From DYRB01 sp963845265 (GTDB lineage Bacteria; Pseudomonadota; Gammaproteobacteria; Chromatiales; Chromatiaceae), in contig CAWJRN010000009.1 in assembly GCA_963845265.1 (NCBI GenBank), positions 248,001 through 312,000 of the forward strand: a stretch of 64,000 nt of DNA. Direction: 5' to 3'. A model generated the notes under the pieces. That model worked only from the letters and a program-made list of their open reading frames with translations. It did not search any database and had not been told where the DNA came from. Shown piece by piece: positions 34,309-43,312 of the stretch; positions within the stretch are counted from its first letter, which is position 1; every line of letters begins with the position of its first letter. Both the position numbers and the translations under genes were made by a program.

Positions 34309-35001
34309 TTATACGGGCCTCGGCCCGAAGACCGCAGTGCCGATGCGCACCAGGGTCGCCCCCTCGGCGATGGCAGCCTCCAGGTCGTCGGACATGCCCA
34401 TGGACAGGGTATCGAGCGGCTGCCCGGGAGTTGCCAGCCGGTCGCGTAGATTGCGCAGGGCATCAAACGGGGCGCGCTGCCCGGCCAGGTCCTGGGCGGG
34501 TGCGGGCAGGGACATGAGGCCGCGGACGCGCAGGCGCTCCAGTCCGGCACAGGCATTGAGCAGATCCCCTACGGCCTCCGGGGCCAGCCCCTCCTTGCTT
34601 GCCTCGCCGCTGGTGTTGACCTGGATGCAGACCTGCAAGGGTGCCAGGGCCGCGGGGCGCTGGGCGTCTAGGCGTTGGGCATGGCGAGCATCGCAGAGGC
34701 TATGTACCCAGGTGAATCGCTCGGCGATCTGGCGGGTCTTGTTGGCCTGGATGCGGCCGATGAAGTGCCACTCGATGTCCAGGTCCGCAAGTTCGTCCTG
34801 TTTGGCCAGGGCCTCCTGGACATAGTTCTCGCCGAAGGCTCGCTGGCCGGCCAGATAGGCGGCGCGGATGGCCGCGGCGGGCTGGCGCTTGCTCACGGCC
34901 ACCAGGCCGACGCTGCCCGCGGGGCGACCGTAACGCTGCTCCGCGGCGCGGATGCGGGTCAGGACCTCGGCGAGGTGGCTGTGGACTAGCTGTGCGTCCA
35001 T
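34309..35001 (-). CDS. yggS: YggS family PLP-binding protein (PLP homeostasis)
   Basis: This is a 230-residue single-domain PLP-barrel protein. The PLP lysine lies in LVAVSKRQP, with FGENYVQEALAK, IEWHFIGRIQANKTR, QVNTSGEASKEG, RGLMSLP and the phosphate-binding SMGMSDDLEAAI. YggS/PLPBP balances cellular B6 vitamers. It is 6 bp downstream of rdgB and 70 bp before proC. Confidence 0.95.
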   Translation of the reverse strand: MDAQLVHSHLAEVLTRIRAAEQRYGRPAGSVGLVAVSKRQPAAAIRAAYLAGQRAFGENYVQEALAKQDELADLDIEWHFIGRIQANKTRQIAERFTWVHSLCDARHAQRLDAQRPAALAPLQVCIQVNTSGEASKEGLAPEAVGDLLNACAGLERLRVRGLMSLPAPAQDLAGQRAPFDALRNLRDRLATPGQPLDTLSMGMSDDLEAAIAEGATLVRIGTAVFGPRPV

Positions 35002-35007
35002 TGAACC

Positions 35008-35625
35008 CTATTGGTCCTGCCCGTGCAGGTAGGCGACCAGCTTGCGCAGGGCCTGGCCCCGGTGGCTGAGGCCGTTCTTGGTGTCCGAGTCCAGCTCGGC
35101 GGCGCTGCACCCCTGGGTCGGGACGAAGAACACCGGGTCATAGCCGAAGCCGTTCGCGCCCCGTGGCTGACGCAGGATGCTGCCCTCCCAGGTGCCCTGA
35201 CAGATCACCGGGGTCGGGTCGGCGGCGTGGCGCATGTAGACCAGCAGGCACTGGAAGCGCGCGCTGCGGCGCGACTCCTCTACGCCGTCCAGGTCAACCA
35301 GCAGTTTGGCCAAATTGGCGGCGTCGCCGGCCCCGACCCCGGCATAGCGGGCCGAGTAGATCCCCGGTGCCCCATCCAGGGCGTCCACCTCGAGCCCGGA
35401 ATCGTCGGCGATGGCCGCCAGGCCGCTATGGGCGGCGGCATTGCGGGCCTTGAGGATGGCATTTTCGACAAAGGTCAGGCCGGTCTCCTCTGCCTCGACC
35501 ACGCCGAGCTGGTCCTGGGGGATGACCTGGATACCGGTGTCGGCCAGGAGTTGGTTGATCTCGCGGACCTTGCCGGCGTTGTTGCTGGCCAGGACGATTC
35601 GCTCGTTGGTGTGGGATTGATTCAT
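35008..35625 (-). CDS. rdgB: XTP/dITP diphosphatase
   Basis: This is a 205-residue HAM1/RdgB house-cleaning enzyme that removes non-canonical purine nucleoside triphosphates. Motifs are LASNNAGKVREI, ETGLTFVENAILKAR, DDSGLEVDALDGAPG and NGFGYDPVFF, with a C-terminal LSHRGQALRKL. It is followed by yggS with a 6-bp gap. Confidence 0.96.
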   Translation of the reverse strand: MNQSHTNERIVLASNNAGKVREINQLLADTGIQVIPQDQLGVVEAEETGLTFVENAILKARNAAAHSGLAAIADDSGLEVDALDGAPGIYSARYAGVGAGDAANLAKLLVDLDGVEESRRSARFQCLLVYMRHAADPTPVICQGTWEGSILRQPRGANGFGYDPVFFVPTQGCSAAELDSDTKNGLSHRGQALRKLVAYLHGQDQ

Positions 35626-35650
35626 GTCGTATACGAAGAAGTTGTCAGTT

Positions 35651-35765
35651 GGCAGTTTTCAGTTGTCAGTGTGAGCAGTGTTGGTATCTTGAAAACTGCC
35701 GCCGAAGAACGCAATTCCATGTGCCATGGGCAGGGCGTAGGGTGCGGTGAGGGACGAACCGCACC
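35651..35765. repeat. Short inverted repeats between rdgB and rph
   Basis: A perfect 10-bp pair ggcagttttc (35651-35660) / gaaaactgcc (35691-35700) is surrounded by imperfect direct copies of gttgtcagt (35641-35670). About 35737-35765 contains a second motif, tagggtgcggt...accgcacca, with inverted arms. Both look like decayed intergenic repeats. Confidence 0.45.
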
Positions 35766-35773
35766 AAGTGGCC

Positions 35774-36490
35774 TCAGTCGGCCAAGGCTAGACGCTGGGC
35801 CTCGACCATGGTGCTGATCCCGCCGGCGGCGAGATCGAGCATGGCGGAGAGCTGGTCGCGGGTAAAGGGCGTGCCCTCGGCGGTGCCCTGGACCTCGATC
35901 AGGCCGCCGGCGGCGTCCATGACCACGTTCATATCCGTCTCCGCGGTGCAGTCCTCGGCGTAGTCCAGGTCCAGCACCGCAGCGCCCTGGTAGACGCCCA
36001 CCGAGACGGCGGCGACCTGGGTGCGGATGGGATCGGACGTCAGCTTGCCGGCTGCCATGAGCCCAGAGATCGCATCGCGTAGGGCCAACCAGGCCCCGGT
36101 GATCGAGGCGGTGCGGGTTCCGCCGTCGGCTTGCAAGACATCGCAATCCAGGGTGATGGTGCGCTCGCCCAGGGCGCCGAGATCGGCGCAGGCGCGCAGG
36201 GAGCGCCCGATCAGGCGCTGGATCTCGAGGGTCCGCCCACCCTGTTTGCCGCGCGCCGCCTCTCGACCGCTGCGCTCATGGGTGGACCGCGGCAACATGC
36301 CGTACTCGGCGGTAATCCAGCCGCGCCCCTGGCCCTTGAGGAAGCCAGGCACCCGCTCCTCGACGCTGGCGGTGCACAGCACCCGGGTGTCGCCGAGCTC
36401 TACCAGGACCGAGCCCTCTGCGTGGCGGGTGAAGCCGCGAGTCAGGCGCAGGGTGCGCAGTTGGTCGGGTTGGCGTTGTGAGGGTCGCAT
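35774..36490 (-). CDS. rph: Ribonuclease PH
   Basis: This is a 3'-5' phosphorolytic exoribonuclease that trims tRNA 3' ends. It has 238 residues from ATG 36488-36490 (MRPSQRQPDQLR). Motifs are GSVLVELGDTRVLCTASVE, GWITAEYGMLPRSTHER, SLRACADLGALGERTI and DCDVLQADGGTRTASITG. The longer upstream open frame is not family-like. It lies 64 bp after the Ser/Thr kinase gene. Confidence 0.96.
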   Translation of the reverse strand: MRPSQRQPDQLRTLRLTRGFTRHAEGSVLVELGDTRVLCTASVEERVPGFLKGQGRGWITAEYGMLPRSTHERSGREAARGKQGGRTLEIQRLIGRSLRACADLGALGERTITLDCDVLQADGGTRTASITGAWLALRDAISGLMAAGKLTSDPIRTQVAAVSVGVYQGAAVLDLDYAEDCTAETDMNVVMDAAGGLIEVQGTAEGTPFTRDQLSAMLDLAAGGISTMVEAQRLALAD

Positions 36491-36554
36491 GGGTGTCGGT
36501 GTCCGAGGCTGGGGTTGGCGAGGGCGGCCATCTTCGGTGCCTGTCCCCGTGGCG

Positions 36555-37505
36555 TCAACCTGGGGGCACAGCCGGGTCATCGGCGTCGCGGGTCTTGTTC
36601 CGGGCCTCGGCCAGGTCCCCACTGTGCAGGTCCGAGGCGCTACGGCGCAGGGATTCCAGGAGCTCTCGGGCGTCCTGGGGCCGGCGGCCGGGCTCCATCT
36701 GCATGGCCCAGTCCACCGCCTCCAGGAGGAAGGACGGGTAGCGATCGCGGAACTGAATGGTTGCCGGGATCAGGGTGTCGTTGCTGTGGCGGTCTACCGC
36801 CGGCGGCGGGGTCTTGCCGTCCATGCAGTTGCGCATGCTGGCACCGACCGCGTAGACGTCGGTCCAGGGCCCGATGTCGCCCTTCTTGTAGTACTGCTCG
36901 ACTGGTGAGAAGCCGGGAGTGATGATCTGCCCGCGCTGCGGGCGCCCGGCGGTGAGCGAATGGACCGCCCCCAGGTCGAGCAAGATCGGCGCATTGCCGT
37001 AGCGCAGGTGGATATTGCTCGGCTTCACGTCCAGGTGGACGACGGAGCCGCGATGCAGCATGGCCAGTGCGTCGAGTATGGGCAGGAAGACCCCCAGCAG
37101 AAAGGTCGCGCTCAGGCCCCCGCGCCGCGCTTTGACATATCTACCCAGATTCTTGCCGCGCTCGTACTGCATCACCAGGTAGGCGGTGGCGTTGGCCAGG
37201 AAGAAGTCCCGGACCTGGACGATATTGGGGTGGTGCACCGAGGCCAGGGCCTTGGCCTCCAGAAAGAACAGTTTGCGCCCCCGCTCCAGGGTCAGGGCGT
37301 GGGCTGCGTCGGCGGGGATGAGGCGGCCTCGGTGGTCCCGGGTGGCAAGCTTGTCGGGTAGGTATTCCTTGAGCACCACCTCGTCCCCGCAGTCCAGGTC
37401 CAGCGCGAGATAGATCAGGCTAAAACCGCCCTTGCCGATGGGCTTGACCAACTCGTAACCGCCGATCAGGGTTCCGGGCTCCAGGGGTTTGCGGGGCGGG
37501 GTCAT
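36555..37505 (-). CDS. Serine/threonine protein kinase
   Basis: This is a 316-residue soluble Hanks-type kinase. It has glycine loop IGKGGFSLIYLA, ATP lysine in VVLKEYLPDKLATRD, and catalytic loop HLDVKPSNIHLRY (HRD appears as HLD). DLGAVHS replaces DFG, and GFSPVEQY is the activation-segment end. There is no transmembrane helix or sensor domain. Kinases of this type sit between rph and yicC in many beta- and gammaproteobacteria, usually with a PP2C phosphatase; no phosphatase is present here. It is the only kinase in the window and could serve the vWA/TagTSR-like operon, but that is speculation. Confidence 0.9.
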   Translation of the reverse strand: MTPPRKPLEPGTLIGGYELVKPIGKGGFSLIYLALDLDCGDEVVLKEYLPDKLATRDHRGRLIPADAAHALTLERGRKLFFLEAKALASVHHPNIVQVRDFFLANATAYLVMQYERGKNLGRYVKARRGGLSATFLLGVFLPILDALAMLHRGSVVHLDVKPSNIHLRYGNAPILLDLGAVHSLTAGRPQRGQIITPGFSPVEQYYKKGDIGPWTDVYAVGASMRNCMDGKTPPPAVDRHSNDTLIPATIQFRDRYPSFLLEAVDWAMQMEPGRRPQDARELLESLRRSASDLHSGDLAEARNKTRDADDPAVPPG

Positions 37506-37671
37506 GACGTCTTGAAGTGGCCCGGCGGGTGGTTGCTGGTGGCGTGGGGTTCCGGCTTTGTGTTACTACAGTGCCCGCCGGGTATCGGGTCGTTTCAGGC
37601 TTGCCTCGGCCGCCCGTTGCGGTCCACTGCTGGACCTGCTCCCACCCAACGAATTCGTCGGAACCCCCACC

Positions 37672-38538
37672 ATGGTAAAAAGTATGACGGCCTTCGCCCG
37701 CGAGTCTGCCACGGGCGAGGCAGGTGAGTTTACATGGGAACTGCGCTCGGTAAACCATCGGTTTCTCGAGCCGCACCTGCGCCTGCCGGACGATCTGCGG
37801 TCGCTCGAGGCGGCGGTGCGTGAGCGCCTTGCTGTGCGCCTGGGGCGCGGCAAGGTCGACTGCAACCTCCGCATGGTCGCCCGCCCCGGGGCCGACCGGG
37901 CCCTACGGGTTAATCGGGACCTGGTCAGTCAGCTCTTGGCAGCAGGGGAGGAGGTCGCCGCCATGGTCGGGCGCTCCGCGGAGCCGGCCTGGTTTGATCT
38001 GCTGCGTTGGCCCGGGGTGCTGGAGGAGCCTCGGCCCGACATGGACGCCGTCTCCGCCGCGGCCCTGGCCGTGCTGGAGCAGGCCCTGGACAGCCTGGAG
38101 GCGACACGCGAGCGCGAGGGCGCACGGCTCGGGCGCCTGATCCTGGACCGCTGCGACCGGCTGCAGGAGGTTGTGGTTCAGGTGCGTGGCCTGATGCCGG
38201 AGGTCTTGGCCGGGGTGCGGCAGCGCCTGGTGGACCGCCTCGCCGAGCTGCGCGCCGAACTCGACCCCAGTCGCCTGGAGCAGGAGATTGCACTGCTCGC
38301 CCAGCGTCTGGACGTGGACGAGGAGATGGACCGCCTGGAGGCGCACATCGCCGAGGTCCGCAGCGTGGTGAATGGCACTCAGCCGGCAGGCCGTCGCTTG
38401 GACTTCCTCATGCAGGAGCTCAACCGCGAGGCCAACACCCTGGCGTCCAAGTCCTCCGACCTGGCGGTCACCCGCGCCGGGGTGGACATGAAGGTCCTGA
38501 TCGAGCAGATGCGCGAGCAGGTACAGAACATCGAGTGA
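37672..38538 (+). CDS. yicC: YicC/YloC family endoribonuclease
   Basis: This protein has 288 residues from ATG 37672. Conserved features are VKSMTAFARES at the N-terminus, WELRSVNHRFLEPHLRLP, and the C-terminal VDEEMDRLEAHI and GRRLDFLMQELNREANTLASKSSD. E. coli YicC is an endoribonuclease involved in small-RNA turnover. It diverges from the kinase gene and converges with the FtsW-like gene 35 bp away. Confidence 0.94.
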   Translation: MVKSMTAFARESATGEAGEFTWELRSVNHRFLEPHLRLPDDLRSLEAAVRERLAVRLGRGKVDCNLRMVARPGADRALRVNRDLVSQLLAAGEEVAAMVGRSAEPAWFDLLRWPGVLEEPRPDMDAVSAAALAVLEQALDSLEATREREGARLGRLILDRCDRLQEVVVQVRGLMPEVLAGVRQRLVDRLAELRAELDPSRLEQEIALLAQRLDVDEEMDRLEAHIAEVRSVVNGTQPAGRRLDFLMQELNREANTLASKSSDLAVTRAGVDMKVLIEQMREQVQNIE

Positions 38539-38572
38539 ATTTTCAGGCCGCCTGAAGGGCAAGCTCCTCCGT

Positions 38573-40075
38573 CTACCCACTGGGATCCTGCCGGCTCGGC
38601 GCCCGCCGGGGCGCCCGCTTGCGCTTGGGTGCAGGCTTGGCCTTCGGTGCCGGGGTATCCTCGCCCGCGACCTCGGCGGGCGCCTGGGGCCGTGCAGGTG
38701 CTGGCCGGGGCTTTCGGGGCCTGGGCCTGGGCGCAGCGGGGGTGCGCTTGCCCTTGCGTGGGCTTGCGGAGCCGGTGTCCGAGATGGCCAACAACAGCCC
38801 CAGGGCCGCGAAGGCCGTTAGCAGACTGGTGCCACCGTGGCTGATGAAGGGCAGGGTGATGCCGGTGAGGGGGACGAACTTGGTCACGCCGCCGATATTG
38901 AGGAAGGTTTGGGTGGCCAGCACGGCGGTGATGCCCGCGGCGAGCAGGGTGCCGATCTGGTCGCGACTGTGACGGGCGATGTGCATGCTCCGGGCGAAGA
39001 CGATCAAGAAGAACAGGACGACGATGACGCAGCCCACAAAGCCCAGTTCCTCGCCTACCACCGAGTAGATGAAGTCGGAACCCGCGATGGGGGTATAGCC
39101 CGGACTACCCTGGCCGAAGCCCTCGCCCCAGAGCCCGCCGGAGTACATCCCGGACAGCCCCTGGAGGATCTGCCAGCCGTCCCCGGTGGGGTCGGCGAAG
39201 GGGTCGGTCCAGGCTTCCACCCGCCGCATCCCATGCTCGAAGACTGTGACCACCAAGGCGCCGATGCCCGCGGCGGCGAGCAGGCCGTAGATCAGATAGC
39301 CGACGCGCCGGGTACCGATCACCAATAGGGTCAGAAGGGCGATGCTCAGGAGGACGACCATGCCCAGGTCTCGCTGGACGGCCAACAGGCCGGTCAGGGC
39401 GACCCAGAAGGCGGCCAGGTGCAAGAGCGGTACCCAGGGCGGCAGCGGGATGTAATAGGGTCGTTCCCAACGTCCCAGGGCCCGGGCGTGACGGGCGATG
39501 AACCCGGTCAGGAACAGCACCACGCTGAGCTTGAGGACCTCGGTCGGGGTGGTAAAGCCCATGGCATAGACGCCGCCTCGGAAGCGCTGACCGGTGGCGA
39601 GCAGGGCTGCCACCAGGGTTAGGGACAGCCCGCCCCAGACCCAGGGTCCGGCGGCCAGGATCCGGTAGCGCCCGCCCATGAAGGCACCCACGGCGGCGAG
39701 CAAGACCAGCATGCCCGCGGGGAACAGCAGCAGGGCGCGGATATCGGCACCGGTGTCGGCACTGGCGAAGGCCCCCAGGCGGTATTGGGCCAACAGGCCG
39801 AAGCCGGCCAGGAAGGCCACCGCGGCCACCAGGATCTGGTCGCCGCGAAACTGCGCCGCCACCAGGGTCAGATGCACAAAGATCAGGGCTAGGGCGTAGC
39901 CCCCCAGCGGCAGCAGGTCCGCCGAGGTTGGGGTGCGCCCGCTGTCCTGCACCGAACCCAGGACCAGGGTGAAGCCCAGGGTCATGCACAGCAGGCACCA
40001 GGCCAGCAGGTGGCGCTCGGCCCGGCGCTGGACCCAGGCCCGTTGTAGCGCAGTGGTCTCGCCCGACGCGCTCAC
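38573..40075 (-). CDS. FtsW/RodA/SpoVE-family (SEDS) glycosyltransferase
   Basis: This is a 500-residue protein with about ten transmembrane helices that polymerises peptidoglycan from lipid II. SEDS signatures are TPTEVLKLSVVLFLTGFIAR, VQRDLGMVVLL (catalytic Asp region), GLWGEGFGQGSPGYTPIAGSDFI split over the large loop, GEELGFVG and LPFISHGGTSLL. A basic Pro/Ala/Lys-rich tail of about 70 residues follows the last helix. The stop of the transpeptidase gene upstream overlaps its start by 4 bp, so the two are a synthase pair separate from any division (dcw) or rod-shape (mre) cluster in view. Confidence 0.9.
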   Translation of the reverse strand: MSASGETTALQRAWVQRRAERHLLAWCLLCMTLGFTLVLGSVQDSGRTPTSADLLPLGGYALALIFVHLTLVAAQFRGDQILVAAVAFLAGFGLLAQYRLGAFASADTGADIRALLLFPAGMLVLLAAVGAFMGGRYRILAAGPWVWGGLSLTLVAALLATGQRFRGGVYAMGFTTPTEVLKLSVVLFLTGFIARHARALGRWERPYYIPLPPWVPLLHLAAFWVALTGLLAVQRDLGMVVLLSIALLTLLVIGTRRVGYLIYGLLAAAGIGALVVTVFEHGMRRVEAWTDPFADPTGDGWQILQGLSGMYSGGLWGEGFGQGSPGYTPIAGSDFIYSVVGEELGFVGCVIVVLFFLIVFARSMHIARHSRDQIGTLLAAGITAVLATQTFLNIGGVTKFVPLTGITLPFISHGGTSLLTAFAALGLLLAISDTGSASPRKGKRTPAAPRPRPRKPRPAPARPQAPAEVAGEDTPAPKAKPAPKRKRAPRRAPSRQDPSG

Positions 40076-41682
40076 TGGGTCACCCCCAGCTCATGGGCCT
40101 GGAGCAGCAGGTCCCGGGCGATGGGGGCGGCGGCGGCCGAGCCGTAGCCGCCATGCTCCACCAGGACGGCGACGGCCAGCTCCGGGTCCCGGGCAGGGGC
40201 AAAGCCGATGAACCAACTGTGGTCCTTGCCGCGGGGGTTTTCCGCAGTGCCAGTCTTGCCGGCGATGGCCAGTTCGGGCACGTCGATCCCCTTGGCGGTC
40301 CCGTCGGCGACGACCTTGCGCATCATCTTGGTCAGCCGCACTGCGGTGTCCGCGGCCATGTAGCCCCCCAGGGGCGCCGGTGGCTCGCCAGCCAGCAGGC
40401 GGGGGCGCATGGCCAGCCCGCCGTTGGCCACGGCCGCGGCGATCAGGGCCATGTGGGCCGGTGTGGCCAGGAGTCTCCCTTGGCCGATGGACGCCTGGGC
40501 CAGTCCGTACAGGTCGTTCTTGGCCAGGCGTGGGATGCGCCCGGTGCTCATGGTCCCGGCCCGATCCCGGCCCGGATAGAGGCGTATCTTCTGGTCGAAG
40601 CCGAAGCGGTCCCCGGCGCCGAACAGGGCTTCGCGGCCCAGGCGTACCCCGAGCTGGGCGAAGAAGACGTTGGACGACTCGACGAAGGCTGTGGTCAGGC
40701 TCAGGTTGCTTCGGCCCGCCCAGCGCTTGCCGCCACGGGCCCCGCTGTAATACTCATGATCGCGGATCTTGGGGTAGCGCCGGGATGTGGTGTAGCCGTC
40801 CGCCGGGCAGTTGATGGTGCCCCGAAAACCGCCCTCGATGGCCATGGCGGCCTCGACCACCTTGAAGGTGGAGCCCGGGGGATAGAAACCCTGGGTGGCG
40901 CGGTTGAGCAAGGGCGTGGCGCCGTCTGGCTGAAACAGCTCCGGGCCGATGCGGTTGGGGTCGAAGGAGGGCGCGCTGGCCATCACTAGGATGGCCCCGT
41001 CCCTCGGACGCAGGGCCATCACGGCCCCACGGCGACTGCCCAGGCCCTTCAGGGCGGTGATCTGGAGTCGGGTATCGAGGTTGAGCACCAGGTCCTGACC
41101 GCGCAGGGCCTTGCCCTTGGCCAGCAGGTGCCGGCCCAGCTCGCCCCAGGCGGCCAGGCTGTCGGCGTCGCCGCCGTTGAGGCGCACGTTGGCCGCGGCC
41201 TCGGCACCGGTGACGCCGAACTGGGGGTGGCTATAACCCACGGCGTGAGCCACCGCCGGGCCATAGGGGTAGAGGCGCAGGACCTGGCCCAGGTGTTGCT
41301 CGCTGAGCGCGAGAATCTCGCCGGTGCGATCGAGGATACGGCCGCGCTGTATGCGATGGGCCGGATTGAACTCGCGCCGGTCGTGGGACTGCATGAAGGC
41401 GACGAACTCGGGCCGGAAGACCCCCGTCAGCTGCCAGCTAGCCTGGTAGCCGAGCACGGCGGCGAACAACAGGGCCAAGCCGATGAGGGGTAGGGGGGGT
41501 AGCCACCAGGGTTGTCCCGCCTGGCCTTTGCGACCGGCCGTGACCCGGACCTGCTGCACGACCTGCCAAAGGATCATGGCCGCGCAGAGGAAAAAGGCGA
41601 TGTGCAACATCACCCGTACGGCCGGCCAGGCGGCGGAACCGACCAGTGCGGTGAATAATTCAATGGGGCTGGGAAGGGTCAC
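40072..41682 (-). CDS. Penicillin-binding transpeptidase (class B) with two N-terminal helices
   Basis: This 536-residue protein cross-links peptidoglycan in the periplasm. The transpeptidase motifs are GSTFKVVE (active Ser271), SSN in VESSNVFFAQLG, and KTGTAENP. Upstream, RGRILDRTGEILA is the usual linker motif of class B proteins, but the pedestal domain is short. Two hydrophobic helices are predicted near 22-45 and 62-82 where one is normal. It is translationally coupled to the SEDS gene (4-bp overlap), like RodA-PBP2 or FtsW-PBP3 partners. Confidence 0.9.
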   Translation of the reverse strand: MTLPSPIELFTALVGSAAWPAVRVMLHIAFFLCAAMILWQVVQQVRVTAGRKGQAGQPWWLPPLPLIGLALLFAAVLGYQASWQLTGVFRPEFVAFMQSHDRREFNPAHRIQRGRILDRTGEILALSEQHLGQVLRLYPYGPAVAHAVGYSHPQFGVTGAEAAANVRLNGGDADSLAAWGELGRHLLAKGKALRGQDLVLNLDTRLQITALKGLGSRRGAVMALRPRDGAILVMASAPSFDPNRIGPELFQPDGATPLLNRATQGFYPPGSTFKVVEAAMAIEGGFRGTINCPADGYTTSRRYPKIRDHEYYSGARGGKRWAGRSNLSLTTAFVESSNVFFAQLGVRLGREALFGAGDRFGFDQKIRLYPGRDRAGTMSTGRIPRLAKNDLYGLAQASIGQGRLLATPAHMALIAAAVANGGLAMRPRLLAGEPPAPLGGYMAADTAVRLTKMMRKVVADGTAKGIDVPELAIAGKTGTAENPRGKDHSWFIGFAPARDPELAVAVLVEHGGYGSAAAAPIARDLLLQAHELGVTQ

Positions 41683-41845
41683 CCTTTGGGGTCGTCCTGA
41701 GGCTGCGAAGGGGGGCGATTATCCCGGAACCCGCGTCGAAAAGCCCCTTTGTCCTGGTTCGGCCGGGTTGGGTTTAGGGCCGCGCCCTGGGACACCAACG
41801 ACGGTGCGGTGGAACTGCTTACACCGAAGCTGCTCCGTCCCCCTG

Positions 41846-41872
41846 GGAGCGCCGGCGTCTTGCCGGCGCTCC
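41846..41872. repeat. Palindromic hairpin (REP-like)
   Basis: There is a perfect 11-bp stem ggagcgccggc/gccggcgctcc with loop gtctt. It lies in the 239-bp gap between the transpeptidase and gloA genes, near the 3' end of gloA. No T tract follows, so it looks like a REP-type repeat, although it could help stop transcription. Confidence 0.5.
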
Positions 41873-41921
41873 AATGTGCGTGCGACGGGACTCGGGCTCG
41901 TCGGTCTGAGGTGAGGCCTCG

Positions 41922-42308
41922 CTAGTGCTTGGGCCCAAGCAGCTCGATCGGGTAACCGTCCGGGTCCTCGACGAAGGCGATGATGGTGGTGCCGGCATTC
42001 ATCGGGCCTGCCTCGCGTAGGATCTTGCCGCCTCGTTCCCGGATCTCGGCGCAGGCCTGATAGACGTCATCCACCTCCAGGGCGATGTGGCCATAGCCAT
42101 TGCCCAGGTCGTAGGCTTCGGTGTCCCAGTTGTAGGTCAGCTCGATGGCCGCCTGCTCGGACTCTGCCCCGTAACCGACGAAGGCCAGGGTAAAGCGACC
42201 GTCCGGATAGTCCTTCCGGCGCAATAGGGTCATGCCCAGGACCTTGGTGTAGAAGTCGATGGATCGGGTCAGGTCCCCGACCCGCAGCATGGTGTGCAGA
42301 ATGCGCAT
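41922..42308 (-). CDS. gloA: Lactoylglutathione lyase (glyoxalase I)
   Basis: This enzyme detoxifies methylglyoxal by turning its glutathione hemithioacetal into S-lactoylglutathione. It has 128 residues from ATG 42306-42308. Metal ligands are placed as in the E. coli enzyme: His5 in MRILHTMLRV, Glu in AAIELTYNW, His in YGHIALEVDD and Glu in YPIELLGPK. The longer open frame upstream is not used. The MipA-like gene follows upstream, only 38 bp away, on the same strand. Confidence 0.96.
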   Translation of the reverse strand: MRILHTMLRVGDLTRSIDFYTKVLGMTLLRRKDYPDGRFTLAFVGYGAESEQAAIELTYNWDTEAYDLGNGYGHIALEVDDVYQACAEIRERGGKILREAGPMNAGTTIIAFVEDPDGYPIELLGPKH

Positions 42309-42346
42309 GGTGCCCTCTTTAGTCTTTTGGCCAGCCCGGAACATCT

Positions 42347-43264
42347 TTACAGGCCGAACAGCGGCGTCTCGAATTCCCCGCCAGGGCTGGTGTTTTTGGG
42401 CGTGACTGTGCGTTGACTCTGCCAGAATACCCAACCGACGGTCACTCCGACGCTAAAGTCGTTCTCCGATTCCACCAGCGGGCTGCTGGCGAAGGTTGCC
42501 CCGGCCAGGTTCTGATAGGTGCCATAGACCGACCAACGCCAGCGACCGTCGCGCCCGTCCAGCCCCAGGCCTAGCCAGGAGCCGGCATAGCCGGAGCTAG
42601 CGTCGTAGGTCGGGCGCAGCGCGGTCGCATAGGCCGGCTGAACATCGTAGTAGTAGCCCGCGTAGTCCTGATCCGCGAATCGGGCGCCCAACTCGGCGCT
42701 CAAGCGCAGCCGCTCGCCGATCAGGGGCCTTTGGTACCGCACCCGGGCGTCGCCGTTCCAGCCTTCCTGGGTCATGGACCAGTTGGAGGTATCGACGCTG
42801 TAGGCGGTGCGGATCGTCGCCCGGCCCCAGATGCTGTAGGGCAGCCCGGGGTCGGTCAGCAACAGGCTGATCGCTGGGCCCAACTCGACCACCGGATCCA
42901 GATCGGGCATGCCGCGGCGGGCGTCGCTCTGGTCGCTCTCCACCAATGAGGTGCCGCCGGCGCTAATATCGACCTTCAGCCGCTGGGTCTCGAACAGGAT
43001 GCCTTGGATACTGCGGTCGATGCGCAGCCAGTCGCCGCGATAGATCACATAGGGGAAGGGGAAGGCGACGGTCGAGCGCACATCGGAGCCGGGATAGTTG
43101 GGCTGGTTGTAAGCCGCCGCGCCGATGCCCAGCTCCCACAGGGGCAGGGGCTTGGGCCCCGTCTCCGCGACCTCCTCCGCCAGGATCGCCGATGCCGGGA
43201 CCAAGGTCATGGCGACAAAGGCGATCAAAGCCAGGGCTGGAATCTTCGGCTGGGTCATTGGCAT
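42347..43264 (-). CDS. MipA/OmpV-family outer-membrane protein
   Basis: This protein has about 305 residues from ATG 43262-43264, with GGAG 8 bases upstream. A signal peptide (LIAFVAMTLVPASAILA) is followed by a beta-barrel pattern: LWELGIGAAAYNQPNYPGSD at the N-terminus (typical of MipA/OmpV), many aromatic alternating strands, and a C-terminal strand WVFWQSQR. The last residues after it (PGGEFETPLFGL) end in a hydrophobic residue rather than the usual Phe. The family is implicated in scaffolding or small-solute passage. Confidence 0.85.
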   Translation of the reverse strand: MPMTQPKIPALALIAFVAMTLVPASAILAEEVAETGPKPLPLWELGIGAAAYNQPNYPGSDVRSTVAFPFPYVIYRGDWLRIDRSIQGILFETQRLKVDISAGGTSLVESDQSDARRGMPDLDPVVELGPAISLLLTDPGLPYSIWGRATIRTAYSVDTSNWSMTQEGWNGDARVRYQRPLIGERLRLSAELGARFADQDYAGYYYDVQPAYATALRPTYDASSGYAGSWLGLGLDGRDGRWRWSVYGTYQNLAGATFASSPLVESENDFSVGVTVGWVFWQSQRTVTPKNTSPGGEFETPLFGL

Positions 43265-43312
43265 CGGTGTTACTCCTGCGGGGCGTCGATCGTCATTCGG
43301 GCCACCGGCCAA

